Position numbers and translations under genes: made by a program
Shown: positions 1-6,355 of the stretch, piece by piece
Layout: each line of letters opens with the position of its first letter
Numbering within the stretch: position 1 is the first letter of the stretch
The notes under the pieces: generated by a model
Told to the model about the DNA's origin: nothing
Database searches by the model: none
Seen by the model: the letters and a program-made list of their open reading frames with translations, nothing else
Assembly: GCA_017609145.1 (NCBI GenBank)
Contig: JAFCEM010000038.1
Coordinates: 1 to 7,418 of the forward strand
DNA: 7,418 nt
From: Candidatus Aenigmatarchaeota archaeon
Lineage (GTDB): Archaea > Aenigmatarchaeota > Aenigmatarchaeia > QMZP01
Direction of reading: 5' to 3'

Positions 1-1344
1 TGCCTTATTCCCGCCGTAAGGGAATATACCTGTTCCATGCTTCGGGTGGACATTTATGTGCACAGAGCCCTCGTCCATCTGCAGGGCAAGTTTTATTGCT
101 ATGTCATGATCCCTGGTAAATATAGAACTATCGAGAGCATAATCACTCGCTTTTGCTATCCTGAGCGCCTCTTTTTCATCCCTGACCCTCATTATGGTAA
201 CAACAGGACCGAATGTTTCCTCCCAGGCAATTTTCATGTTTTCCTTGACGTGATCCAGGACAACAGGGCTGATATACAGGCCTTTTCTTCTGAGTGGCTT
301 TAGAACCTTTGCTCCCTTCTTAACTGCATCATCAACTAGCGATTCGACCTTCCTGCAGGCATTTTCATTTATCAGCGGCTGGACATTCCATTTTTTAACC
401 TCTTTCATAACCTTCCTGACAAATCTGTCTGCAACAGAATTCATAACAAGAATCCTGCCCAGAGCATCGCACCTCTGGCCTGAGAACTTCAGGGACCCGG
501 TCAGTGTTTCCTTAACCGCCAGGTCCAGGTCGGCGTCTTCAAGGATGATTGCAGGGCCCTTCCCTCCGAGTTCCATGTGGAGCCTCTTCATTCCGGACAC
601 ATTTGCTATGTGCTGCCCGATAGCCGTGCTGCCCGTGAAACTTATCATGTTTACTCCTTGGTGCTTCACCAGGAAGTCCCCGATTTCAGAGCCGCTGCCT
701 GTGATTACATTGACCATTCCCTTGACAAACCCCGCCTTTTCAAGAACCCTTCCAAGCAGGAGCGGGGTAACCGGGGTATCGCTTGCGGGCTTCAGTATCA
801 AGGTATTGCCCGCAGCAAGTGCGGGCGCAACCTTTGCCACTGATGTCATCAGTGGATAATTGAACGGTGAAATCGCGAGAATAACCCCGAGGGGTTTCCG
901 GAAAGCAAGGGCTGTTTTGCCTTTGGTATGGCCCGAGAGTTCGCCTGGTATGATCTTTCCTTCAAGTTCATGTATCTCCTGCTTGACCGCAAGAATCCTT
1001 TCTACGGCAGCATCTACCTCGCCGCCTGCCATCTCTGCTGTCTTTCCGGACTCTTCTACCAGCATCCTTACGAATTCTTCCCTGTTTTCTTCTATCAGGG
1101 AGGCGGTAGCCTTCAGCATCTCCCATCTCTCTATTATGGGAATCGAGGCTATGGTGCCTTTGGCTCTGTTGGCGGACTTTATTGCCTCTTCGGCCTGTTC
1201 CTGGGAGATACTCGGAACAAATGCCACTGTTCTATTGTTTGCCGGGTTCTTCACTTCGATTGTTTTCTCAGAATCAGTCCACCTGCCGTTTATGAAAACC
1301 CTGTAATTCTTTCCTTTCCTTATCCTATCAAAAATTCCCGCCAT
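1..1344 (-). CDS. gapN: Aldehyde dehydrogenase, probable non-phosphorylating glyceraldehyde-3-phosphate dehydrogenase (GAPN), 3' end cut by window edge
   Basis: 448 codons run from the ATG at 1344 to the window edge; only the C-terminal end is missing. The translation is an ALDH-superfamily enzyme. ISPFNYP carries the oxyanion Asn162, FTGST is the NAD(P)-binding turn, MELGGKGP carries the general base Glu258, and FSGQRCDALGR carries the catalytic Cys292. WEETFGPV and GSVHIN follow near the C-terminus. SGQRC, AWEE, VHIN and the ITGSGSEIGD stretch recall GAPN of streptococci and hyperthermophilic archaea. That enzyme oxidises glyceraldehyde 3-phosphate directly to 3-phosphoglycerate in the cytoplasm, bypassing ATP formation in glycolysis. 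The stretch before QPLINENA (about residues 305-320) looks some ten residues shorter than usual. A weak GAGG sequence precedes the ATG by four bases, and a TATA-like box lies at 1375-1383. ALDH membership is certain; GAPN is likely, with lactaldehyde or succinate-semialdehyde dehydrogenase as alternatives. Confidence 0.8.
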   Translation of the reverse strand, partial: MAGIFDRIRKGKNYRVFINGRWTDSEKTIEVKNPANNRTVAFVPSISQEQAEEAIKSANRAKGTIASIPIIERWEMLKATASLIEENREEFVRMLVEESGKTAEMAGGEVDAAVERILAVKQEIHELEGKIIPGELSGHTKGKTALAFRKPLGVILAISPFNYPLMTSVAKVAPALAAGNTLILKPASDTPVTPLLLGRVLEKAGFVKGMVNVITGSGSEIGDFLVKHQGVNMISFTGSTAIGQHIANVSGMKRLHMELGGKGPAIILEDADLDLAVKETLTGSLKFSGQRCDALGRILVMNSVADRFVRKVMKEVKKWNVQPLINENACRKVESLVDDAVKKGAKVLKPLRRKGLYISPVVLDHVKENMKIAWEETFGPVVTIMRVRDEKEALRIAKASDYALDSSIFTRDHDIAIKLALQMDEGSVHINVHPKHGTGIFPYGGNKA

Positions 1345-1374
1345 AAAGCCTCTTTTAATTTATGGTGTTTTTGC

Positions 1375-1383
1375 AATATTAAG
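1375..1383 (-). promoter_or_regulatory. Possible TATA box for the aldehyde dehydrogenase gene
   Basis: The minus strand reads CTTAATATT, centred about 35 bases before the ATG at 1344. That would give a leader of about 8-10 bases holding the weak GAGG ribosome-binding site. The spacer between the MFS stop and this gene is only 66 bases, so read-through from the MFS gene is also possible. Confidence 0.35.
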
Positions 1384-1410
1384 TTAACCTTTCCGTTCAG
1401 AATATTTTAT

Positions 1411-2622
1411 CTATAATGCTTTAATCTTTCTTTTTCTTCGCACTATTGGCAGGTTACGGGGCTGCATATCAACGGGGTGAAATCTCATGAATATCAGCAG
1501 CAGTGTAAGAAATCCTGTTATGATGAACACTGTGCTAAACGTTTGCACGGAGAAAATCAGCATGGGTATCCAGACCGCTACAGAGCCTATACCTATCCAT
1601 GTTTCCCTTGAGGCAACGTTTGCAAGCGTGTTTCGTTCCCTTGCAATATTACAAAGATTGGTGAATATTGGTATGTGCACAATTGTCTCAAACGCTGCTC
1701 CCATGAATGAAAGCATGCATATGCCAAGCAGGTTGAGCGGGAATGCCCTCAGCATCCATATCACTGAGTATCCGACAGCACCCATTACAAGAATCTTTCT
1801 CTTGTCAATCCTGTCACTGAACCTTCCCACAATAATAGTCAGTATTGCTATGCCCATTGCAGAGATTGACGAGGCCAGACCAACCAGCAACAGATCATTA
1901 AGTGTGAAAAAAATGAAGAGCGGCCATATTACAATCTCTGTTGCATGAAATATGCCCTGCATGAAGAAACTGAAGGATGAGCTTCTGTCCGTGATCATTT
2001 TCATATCATATGATTTGAACCTGAATGAAGACCTGTGTTCTGCTGACATGAAAAGAGGAACGACAGAAATGACTATAAGCGCTATAACCAGAATAAAAAG
2101 GGTGTTGAAGCCGAAAAATTCAAGTATCGCACCTCCTATTAGGGGTGCGAATATCCCGGCCATTTTGGGCAGTGCTGTAAGAAGGCCTATTTCTTCCCCT
2201 GTATGGTACTTGTCGCTGTTCTTGACGAACTCTGAATTGAAAGCGACCCAGTATAACGAGTGGGAAATGCTGCCGACGAATGCTGTTAGAAGAAGCAATA
2301 GCAGGCTCATTGAACCCACATAGATAAGCATGACCAGGAAAAGCACGAGTATGGGTATTCTGAACAGAATAGTGTGCTTGAAACCTATCTTCGAGGACAC
2401 TATTGCACTCAATGGCGAAAGTAGCGCAAAACTTGTCCATGCAACAATCAGGTAGGCAAAAACCGTATCAAGGGCGAAGCCCAGCTTCAGAAGGTATATC
2501 GGGATGAAGATTCCTATGAGTGAGATGGCAAAACTTTCCATCACCTGGCTCAGATAGATTTCGTTCAGCTCGTTTCTCATTTTTGTGAGACGCTGAATGC
2601 GACGAAATCTTCTGAATGGCAT
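1411..2622 (-). CDS. MFS-type membrane transporter, substrate unknown
   Basis: A 403-residue polytopic membrane protein with about 11-12 hydrophobic segments in two halves. Helices are visible from about residue 24 to 190, then a polar central loop (about 191-215), then a second set to about 378. GRFSDRIDKRK at about 266-276 is the loop motif (G-R-x-S-D-R with basic residues) typical of the major facilitator superfamily. The N-terminal tail (PFRRFRRIQRLTK) and C-terminal tail (VRRKRKIK) are strongly basic, as expected for cytoplasmic ends. The family moves small solutes or drugs across the cytoplasmic membrane by proton coupling; nothing here identifies the substrate. I chose the ATG at 2622. 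An in-frame GTG at 2631 adds three codons and fits the TATA-to-start spacing (about 27 bases) better, so the start is unresolved. The gene is divergent from the DUF167 gene and lies 66 bases upstream of the aldehyde dehydrogenase on the same strand. Confidence 0.8.
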   Translation of the reverse strand: MPFRRFRRIQRLTKMRNELNEIYLSQVMESFAISLIGIFIPIYLLKLGFALDTVFAYLIVAWTSFALLSPLSAIVSSKIGFKHTILFRIPILVLFLVMLIYVGSMSLLLLLLTAFVGSISHSLYWVAFNSEFVKNSDKYHTGEEIGLLTALPKMAGIFAPLIGGAILEFFGFNTLFILVIALIVISVVPLFMSAEHRSSFRFKSYDMKMITDRSSSFSFFMQGIFHATEIVIWPLFIFFTLNDLLLVGLASSISAMGIAILTIIVGRFSDRIDKRKILVMGAVGYSVIWMLRAFPLNLLGICMLSFMGAAFETIVHIPIFTNLCNIARERNTLANVASRETWIGIGSVAVWIPMLIFSVQTFSTVFIITGFLTLLLIFMRFHPVDMQPRNLPIVRRKRKIKAL

Positions 2623-2652
2623 GATCTGCACCCGGATACGCTGAACCGTTTA

Positions 2653-2664
2653 CTTATTATTTAA
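2653..2664. promoter_or_regulatory. Shared AT-rich TATA region of the MFS/DUF167 divergent pair
   Basis: The block reads CTTATTATTTAA on plus and TTAAATAATAAG on minus. Its centre lies about 27 bases before the plus-strand ATG at 2685 and about 27 bases before the minus-strand GTG at 2631. One AT-rich element may therefore serve both directions. The whole intergenic gap is about 60 bases and no ribosome-binding site is evident for the plus gene. Confidence 0.5.
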
Positions 2665-2684
2665 CGAACACTGATAAAAGTATT

Positions 2685-2957
2685 ATGTATATGATGGAGC
2701 AGACTTCTGAAGGCGTAGTCATGAAGTTGAAAGTAAAGCCGGGCTCAAGACGATTCAGGCTCGAGCCCGCGCCTAATGGTGAAATTGTCCTCGAAGTAAA
2801 GAGCCCTCCGGAGAAAGGCAAGGCCAACGCCGAGGTTCTGAAGAGGCTGAAAGCTATACTTGGGCACGACGCGGAAATAATGCAGGGGCACCGCTCAAGG
2901 AACAAGGTCGTGCTGATACGCGGGGCTGAAATAAGAGATATCAAGGACAAGCTCTGA
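2685..2957 (+). CDS. DUF167 / YggU family protein
   Basis: A 90-residue protein with the full DUF167 (YggU) signature: KLKVKPGSR near residues 14-22, SPPEKGKAN at 40-48, and GHRSRNKVV at 68-76. The family is a small alpha/beta fold found in bacteria, archaea and eukaryotes whose molecular role is not established. The length is normal for the family, with a short extension at each end. ATG codons at 2685, 2691, 2694 and 2721 are all in frame. I chose 2685 because the TATA-like block at 2653-2664 places a leaderless start there; the domain itself needs only the part from the ATG at 2721. The COG2426 gene follows after 47 bases on the same strand but has its own TATA box. Confidence 0.85.
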   Translation: MYMMEQTSEGVVMKLKVKPGSRRFRLEPAPNGEIVLEVKSPPEKGKANAEVLKRLKAILGHDAEIMQGHRSRNKVVLIRGAEIRDIKDKL

Positions 2958-2973
2958 GGCGGGTTCGGAGATG

Positions 2974-2983
2974 TTTTTATAAG
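2974..2983 (+). promoter_or_regulatory. TATA box for the COG2426 membrane protein gene
   Basis: TTTTTATAAG is centred 26-27 bases before the ATG at 3005, the spacing expected for an archaeal leaderless transcript. Its run of five Ts could also help end the DUF167 transcript, since it lies just 17 bases past that stop codon. Confidence 0.6.
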
Positions 2984-3004
2984 AAAATGTTTGCAAATTA
3001 ATCT

Positions 3005-3457
3005 ATGCTGCCAGATTTTTGGCCCGTCATACTGACTACCATGCTGCCCGTGTCCGAGCTCAGGGGGGGGATACCCCTTGGCATCGTGCTGGGGCTCGAC
3101 CCCCTGACAGTCATTATCGTTGCCATCATTGTCAACTGCCTAATTTTCTTTCCTATATTCTTCGCAGTTAATATCCTGTACAAAGACGTTCTGTCAAAAT
3201 GGAATACCTTCAACAGGATTGTTGAAAAGGCACACAGAAAAGTCATTGGTCATCTGGAAAGATGGGGAATCCTGGGTCTGGCTGTCTTTGTGGGTATACC
3301 GCTTCCTGTGACCGGCGTCTGGACAGGAACAATAATAGCATGGTTCCTTGGTCTTGACTGGAAGAAGTCATTCCTCTCAATCGCCCTCGGAGTCCTGATA
3401 TCCGCAACAATAGTCTCAGTCGCTTCGCTGAGCATAATCAATGGCTTGGGTGGCTGA
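3005..3457 (+). CDS. Small integral membrane protein, COG2426 / 'small multidrug export' family (PF06695-like)
   Basis: A 150-residue hydrophobic protein with about four to five membrane segments (roughly 7-30, 34-58, 88-115 and 122-147, the first partly re-entrant). Two motifs mark the family: PVSELRGGIP at 15-24 and VGIPLPVTGVWTG at 96-108. Together they form the Glu-Arg-Gly-Pro and Pro-Leu-Pro-x-Thr-Gly halves reminiscent of the DedA-like superfamily fold. A charged amphipathic stretch at 60-86 probably lies on the cytoplasmic side. The 'multidrug export' name is historical and the substrate is not established. The start is leaderless, with the TATA box 26-27 bases upstream. The stop is only four bases from the convergent metK stop, leaving no room for a conventional terminator. 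Confidence 0.82.
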   Translation: MLPDFWPVILTTMLPVSELRGGIPLGIVLGLDPLTVIIVAIIVNCLIFFPIFFAVNILYKDVLSKWNTFNRIVEKAHRKVIGHLERWGILGLAVFVGIPLPVTGVWTGTIIAWFLGLDWKKSFLSIALGVLISATIVSVASLSIINGLGG

Positions 3458-3461
3458 CAAA

Positions 3462-4625
3462 TCAAATCCCTGCTGCCTGTTTGAGGGCATCGGCCTTGTC
3501 GGTCTTTTCCCAGGTGAATTCCGGGATTTCCCTGCCGAAGTGCCCGAACCTGGCTGTCTTTTCGAATATCGGCCTTTTCAGGTCCAGGTGCTCTATTATG
3601 GCCTTCGGCCTCAGGTCAAAGTTCTCCCTTACGAGTTCCTCTATCCTTTCCTCCGGAATTTTGTTCGTGCCGAATGTGTTCACGAGAATGGAAACGGGTT
3701 TTGAGATTCCTATTGCATAAGCTATCTGTATCTCACACTTGTCCGCGAGCCTTGCGGCAACTATGTTCTTTGCAATATATCTTGCCATGTATGATGCGGA
3801 GCGGTCAACCTTGCTCGGGTCCTTGCCGCTGAATGCACCTCCACCATGGCTTCCCTGACCACCATAGGTGTCCACTATTATCTTCCTTCCTGTAACCCCC
3901 GTGTCGGCCGGCGGGCCGCCCTTGACGAACCTTCCGGTGGGGTTAATGTATACAATGGTCTGCTCATCCATCCAGTCCTTGCAGACAGGTATTATGACAT
4001 TTTCCCTTATCTTCTCCCTAAGCTCTTCCATCGGGATGTCTGCATGATGGGCGCTGACCACGACGGTATGTAGCCTCTTGGGTTTACTGTCTATGTACTC
4101 CACGGTCACCTGAGATTTGCCGTCGGGTCTCAGGAAATCCAGTTCTCCGTTTCTCCTTGCCTCCGAAAGCCTCATTGTCAGTTTGTGGGCCAGGCTTATC
4201 GGAAGCGGCATTAGCTCCGGGGTTTCGTTGCAGGCATAGCCGAACATAAGACCCTGGTCCCCTGCACCCTGTTCCTTGTCCTCCCCCTTGCCCTCTGTGA
4301 CACCCTGTGAGATATCAGGGCTTTGCTCATGCAGAGAGACCAGAACCGAGCAGTCATCATAATTGAAACCGTATTCGGGTTTGTCGTATCCTATTCTTTT
4401 CAGAACGTCCCTGACCGTGCCCTGGACATCAACATATGCATTTGTTGTAACCTCGCCTGCGACAAGAATAAGACCTGTTGTCGTCAATGTCTCCACAGCA
4501 ACTCTTGAGTTAGGATCGTCTTTTATAAGCGCATCAACTATCGAGTCAGAAATCTGGTCACATACTTTGTCAGGGTGACCCTCGGTCACTGATTCTGAGG
4601 TGAAAAGATACTTGCCGTTTTTCAT
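3462..4625 (-). CDS. metK: S-adenosylmethionine synthetase (methionine adenosyltransferase), bacterial type
   Basis: A 387-residue full-length MetK, close to the 384 residues of the E. coli enzyme. It makes S-adenosylmethionine, phosphate and diphosphate from methionine and ATP in the cytosol. Visible landmarks are TSESVTEGHPDK at 9-20 with the catalytic His17, GAGDQG at 120-125, ADTGVTGRKIIVDTYGG at 240-256, GGGAFSGKD at 261-269 with the phosphate-binding Lys, and DRSASY at 274-279. These are signatures of the bacterial/eukaryotic enzyme, not of the divergent archaeal MAT (MJ1208-like) that most archaea carry. I chose the ATG at 4625. The in-frame TTG at 4631 would add two codons but is a poorer start. 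A TATA box 24-33 bases upstream predicts a leaderless or nearly leaderless message. It is divergent from the HTH-CBS gene across 65 bases and convergent with the COG2426 gene. Confidence 0.97.
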   Translation of the reverse strand: MKNGKYLFTSESVTEGHPDKVCDQISDSIVDALIKDDPNSRVAVETLTTTGLILVAGEVTTNAYVDVQGTVRDVLKRIGYDKPEYGFNYDDCSVLVSLHEQSPDISQGVTEGKGEDKEQGAGDQGLMFGYACNETPELMPLPISLAHKLTMRLSEARRNGELDFLRPDGKSQVTVEYIDSKPKRLHTVVVSAHHADIPMEELREKIRENVIIPVCKDWMDEQTIVYINPTGRFVKGGPPADTGVTGRKIIVDTYGGQGSHGGGAFSGKDPSKVDRSASYMARYIAKNIVAARLADKCEIQIAYAIGISKPVSILVNTFGTNKIPEERIEELVRENFDLRPKAIIEHLDLKRPIFEKTARFGHFGREIPEFTWEKTDKADALKQAAGI

Positions 4626-4648
4626 AACCAAGTTAATGGCAGAAACCC

Positions 4649-4658
4649 TTTATATAAA
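4649..4658 (-). promoter_or_regulatory. metK: TATA box for metK
   Basis: TTTATATAAA is a perfect palindrome centred about 28 bases before the metK ATG at 4625. It lies back to back with the TATA box of the divergent gene, only two bases away. Occupancy of one by TBP could hinder the other. Confidence 0.65.
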
Positions 4659-4660
4659 TT

Positions 4661-4668
4661 TTTATATA
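4661..4668 (+). promoter_or_regulatory. TATA box for the HTH-CBS regulator gene
   Basis: TTTATATA is centred about 26 bases before the ATG at 4691, predicting a leaderless message beginning at or next to that ATG. An in-frame ATG at 4697 is the alternative start. Confidence 0.65.
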
Positions 4669-4690
4669 TTACTGTTAAAAATTATAACTG

Positions 4691-5236
4691 ATGGTTATGG
4701 CTGCAAACATAGTGACAGGCAAGTACATAAGGGATTTGAGAGAGGAACACGGCTTTTCGCAGGCAGAGCTCGCGGAGCTAGCGGGTATTTCACAGGCTCA
4801 TATAGCAAAGATTGAGAGCGAGAAGGTTGACCCAAGGCTCTCCACTGTAAACAGGATAATGTCAATACTTTCTGTAAGGGATAGAAAGATTACCTGCAGG
4901 GATGTCATGACCAGGAACATAATATCTGTGCACGCTGATGACCCCCTTGAGAAGGTAATAGGCATAATGAGGCAGTTCGCAATATCACAGGTACCTGTTC
5001 TTCACGGGAAAATGATTGTGGGTTCCTTGAGGGATTCCTCGATAGTAAGGAATGTTCACAGGAACCCGAAGAATCTGAAGGTTAAGGATATTATGGAGGA
5101 GCCTTTTCCGGTTGTTAATACATCCGATTCTGTTGAGATGCCCACCGCAATGCTTGATTTCCATCAGGCTGTCATTGTTTCAGAAAACGGAAAACCCATG
5201 GGAATAATAACCAAATCCGATTTGCTCAATCTGTGA
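4691..5236 (+). CDS. XRE-family helix-turn-helix protein with two CBS domains (predicted transcription regulator)
   Basis: A 181-residue protein with an N-terminal Cro/C1-type helix-turn-helix at about 8-61; the recognition region GFSQAELAELAGISQAHIAKIE is clear. Two CBS domains follow at about 68-122 (DVMTRNIISVHADDPLEKVI, then QVPVLHGKMIVGSL) and 130-181 (DIMEEPFPVV, then KPMGIITKSDLL). This HTH-plus-CBS layout (COG3620-like) is common in archaea. CBS pairs bind adenosine-containing ligands such as AMP, ATP or SAM, so this is likely a ligand-sensing DNA-binding protein; its targets are unknown. It is divergent from metK with overlapping control DNA, which makes metK and its own gene the first candidate targets. 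I chose the ATG at 4691 from the TATA spacing; the ATG at 4697 would remove two codons. The 3' end overlaps the convergent ftsY gene by 11 bases. Confidence 0.9.
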   Translation: MVMAANIVTGKYIRDLREEHGFSQAELAELAGISQAHIAKIESEKVDPRLSTVNRIMSILSVRDRKITCRDVMTRNIISVHADDPLEKVIGIMRQFAISQVPVLHGKMIVGSLRDSSIVRNVHRNPKNLKVKDIMEEPFPVVNTSDSVEMPTAMLDFHQAVIVSENGKPMGIITKSDLLNL

Positions 5237-5243
5237 GCAAATC
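5219..5243. terminator. Perfect 10-bp hairpin across the overlapping stop codons of the HTH-CBS gene and ftsY
   Basis: GATTTGCTCA (5219-5228) and TGAGCAAATC (5234-5243) are exact reverse complements around a five-base loop (ATCTG). The right arm holds the HTH-CBS stop TGA, and the left arm holds the ftsY stop on the other strand. Neither direction has a following T-run, so this is not a classic intrinsic terminator. It could pause polymerase or protect the 3' ends of both messages. Both proteins end in Asp-Leu-Leu plus a short tail, encoded by the same ten bases. Confidence 0.4.
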
Positions 5244-6269
5244 CTTCACGAACTTATCTGGATTGAACGGCTCTATGTCACCGTACCCCTGCCCTGTGCC
5301 CAGGAATAGAATCGGCTTTTTAATCGTGTAGCAGACCGAGAGTATGCTTCCGCCCTTTTCATTGACATCGATCTTTGACATCACAACAGCATCCACTCCG
5401 ACAGCATCATTGAACTGCCTTGCCTGTTCAACAGCGTCATTCCCTGTCAGCGAATCGACAACAAGCACCTTGAGATCAGGGCTGTTGACCCTTATGACCT
5501 TTTTCAGCTCGTCCATGAGATTCCTGTCCGTGTGCATCCTGCCCGCTGTGTCAGCGAGTACAATATTGCAGCCATTCGCCTCTGCATACTTTATTGCGTC
5601 AAAGACCACGGCAGCGGAATCAGAACCATAGCTGTGCTTGACTGTCTTGATTCCGAGCTTTTCTCCATGGAACTCAAGCTGCTCTATACTTGCTGCCCTG
5701 AAAGTGTCTCCTGCTGCAAGAACCGGTTTGTGCCCGGCGTCAAGCAGGTATTTAGCAACCTTGGCTATCGTGGTTGTCTTGCCGGAGCCGTTGAATCCGA
5801 GGAAAACCATACAAAGGGGTTTGCCCTTTTTACCCACATCTGAAGCAAGATTCCTGAGGTCAATCTTTCCCTGGTCAACCGCCTCTTTGATGGCCTCGCC
5901 GAATGCCTGTGATATGAACTCGGAAGCATGCATCCTCTTGACGGGCCTGCCAGCAAGCTTCTCCTTGAGGCTTTGCCTGAGAAAATCAACAACCTCTACG
6001 GCAATATTTGCCTGCATGAAATCGCTCTCATTCTCCTCGAAGAACTTGTCTATATCATTTTTCGATAGCTCTCTTCTGGTTATCCTCTCCAGAAATCCGG
6101 GCTTCGGCCTCTCTTTAGGCTCTCTTCTGGTTTCAGGCATTCCTTTCTTCAGGCCGGTTTTAGGTGCTTTTTGTGGTTTCTTTGGCTCTGTCTCTTTGGG
6201 CACTTCCTCAACCTTATGGCTGAGCTTTTCCACCGACTTCTTTAGCTTTTTCCTGAGAAAACCAAACAT
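5226..6269 (-). CDS. ftsY: Signal recognition particle receptor FtsY
   Basis: A 347-residue SRP-type GTPase that docks ribosome-nascent-chain-SRP complexes at the cytoplasmic membrane and, with SRP54, hands them to the Sec translocon. The N-terminus MFGFLRKKLKKSV is the short amphipathic start usual in archaeal FtsY. A low-complexity Lys/Glu/Pro tail runs to about residue 58, then comes the helical N domain (about 60-145). The G domain shows GFNGSGKT at 158-165, DTFRAAS at 188-194, DTAGR at 240-244, SKID at 298-301 (Ser where many relatives have Thr) and GTGQGY at 324-329. All GTP-binding motifs are intact. I chose the ATG at 6269 over the in-frame TTG at 6278 because it matches the family start and the TATA spacing. 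It is divergent from egsA and its 3' end overlaps the HTH-CBS gene. SRP54 itself has closely related motifs, but the missing M domain and the FtsY-type N-terminus settle the call. Confidence 0.96.
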   Translation of the reverse strand: MFGFLRKKLKKSVEKLSHKVEEVPKETEPKKPQKAPKTGLKKGMPETRREPKERPKPGFLERITRRELSKNDIDKFFEENESDFMQANIAVEVVDFLRQSLKEKLAGRPVKRMHASEFISQAFGEAIKEAVDQGKIDLRNLASDVGKKGKPLCMVFLGFNGSGKTTTIAKVAKYLLDAGHKPVLAAGDTFRAASIEQLEFHGEKLGIKTVKHSYGSDSAAVVFDAIKYAEANGCNIVLADTAGRMHTDRNLMDELKKVIRVNSPDLKVLVVDSLTGNDAVEQARQFNDAVGVDAVVMSKIDVNEKGGSILSVCYTIKKPILFLGTGQGYGDIEPFNPDKFVKDLLTD

Positions 6270-6290
6270 GTTAAACAATTAGCGGGTGTG

Positions 6291-6298
6291 TATTAAAT
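6291..6298 (-). promoter_or_regulatory. ftsY: TATA box for ftsY
   Basis: ATTTAATA on the minus strand is centred about 26 bases before the ftsY ATG at 6269. This supports a leaderless message and argues against the upstream TTG at 6278 as the start. Confidence 0.5.
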
Positions 6299-6325
6299 CT
6301 TTTGCAGGCATGCCACATAATTCAA

Positions 6326-6334
6326 TTTTATAAG
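6326..6334 (+). promoter_or_regulatory. egsA: TATA box for egsA
   Basis: TTTTATAAG is centred 26 bases before the ATG at 6356. This fixes the egsA start: the open frame extends upstream to a TTG at 6302, but that lies ahead of the promoter. Confidence 0.6.
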
Positions 6335-6355
6335 CTTTGTGTCTCAATAGGTTGT

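Larger units (their letters stand above)
4623..4699. promoter_or_regulatory. Mirrored TAAC/GTTA dyads spanning the metK / HTH-CBS divergent starts (candidate operators)
   Basis: CATAACCA at 4623-4630 is the exact reverse complement of TGGTTATG at 4692-4699. Each lies on one of the two translation starts. Each also belongs to a local dyad: TAAC-N3-GTTA at 4625-4635 and TAAC-N5-GTTA at 4685-4697, with a further GTTA at 4674-4677. In both directions the start region reads TAACT then TGGTTATG, with two extra bases (GA) on the plus side. Dyads over both transcription starts would suit repression of both genes by one dimeric DNA-binding protein. The repeat is seen; its function is inferred. Confidence 0.4.

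Noticed and set aside
545..1306. Plus-strand open frames of 104 and 148 codons
   Set aside because: They are antisense to the aldehyde dehydrogenase, which has all catalytic motifs in frame; they have no promoter or family resemblance.
1371..1650. The ten-base sequence TTGCAATATT occurring at 1371-1380 and 1641-1650
   Set aside because: Many ten-base repeats are expected by chance in 7.4 kb; the second copy is inside MFS coding sequence and there is no wider similarity.
1487..2323. Plus-strand open frames of 153 and 123 codons
   Set aside because: They are antisense to the MFS gene; the low-complexity, Ser/Ile/Pro-rich translations are shadows of membrane-helix codons.
3063..3070. Run of eight Gs, possible sequencing frameshift in the COG2426 gene
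   Set aside because: The frame reads through correctly into the conserved SELRGGIP motif and on to the second family motif, so no frameshift is present.
5638..6282. A 214-codon open frame on the plus strand
   Set aside because: It lies wholly antisense to ftsY, whose GTPase motifs are intact. The translation is Ser/Leu/Pro-rich shadow sequence with no recognisable domain.
6302..6355. N-terminal extension of egsA from a TTG start
   Set aside because: The TATA box at 6326-6334 lies inside it and the family N-terminus matches the ATG at 6356.
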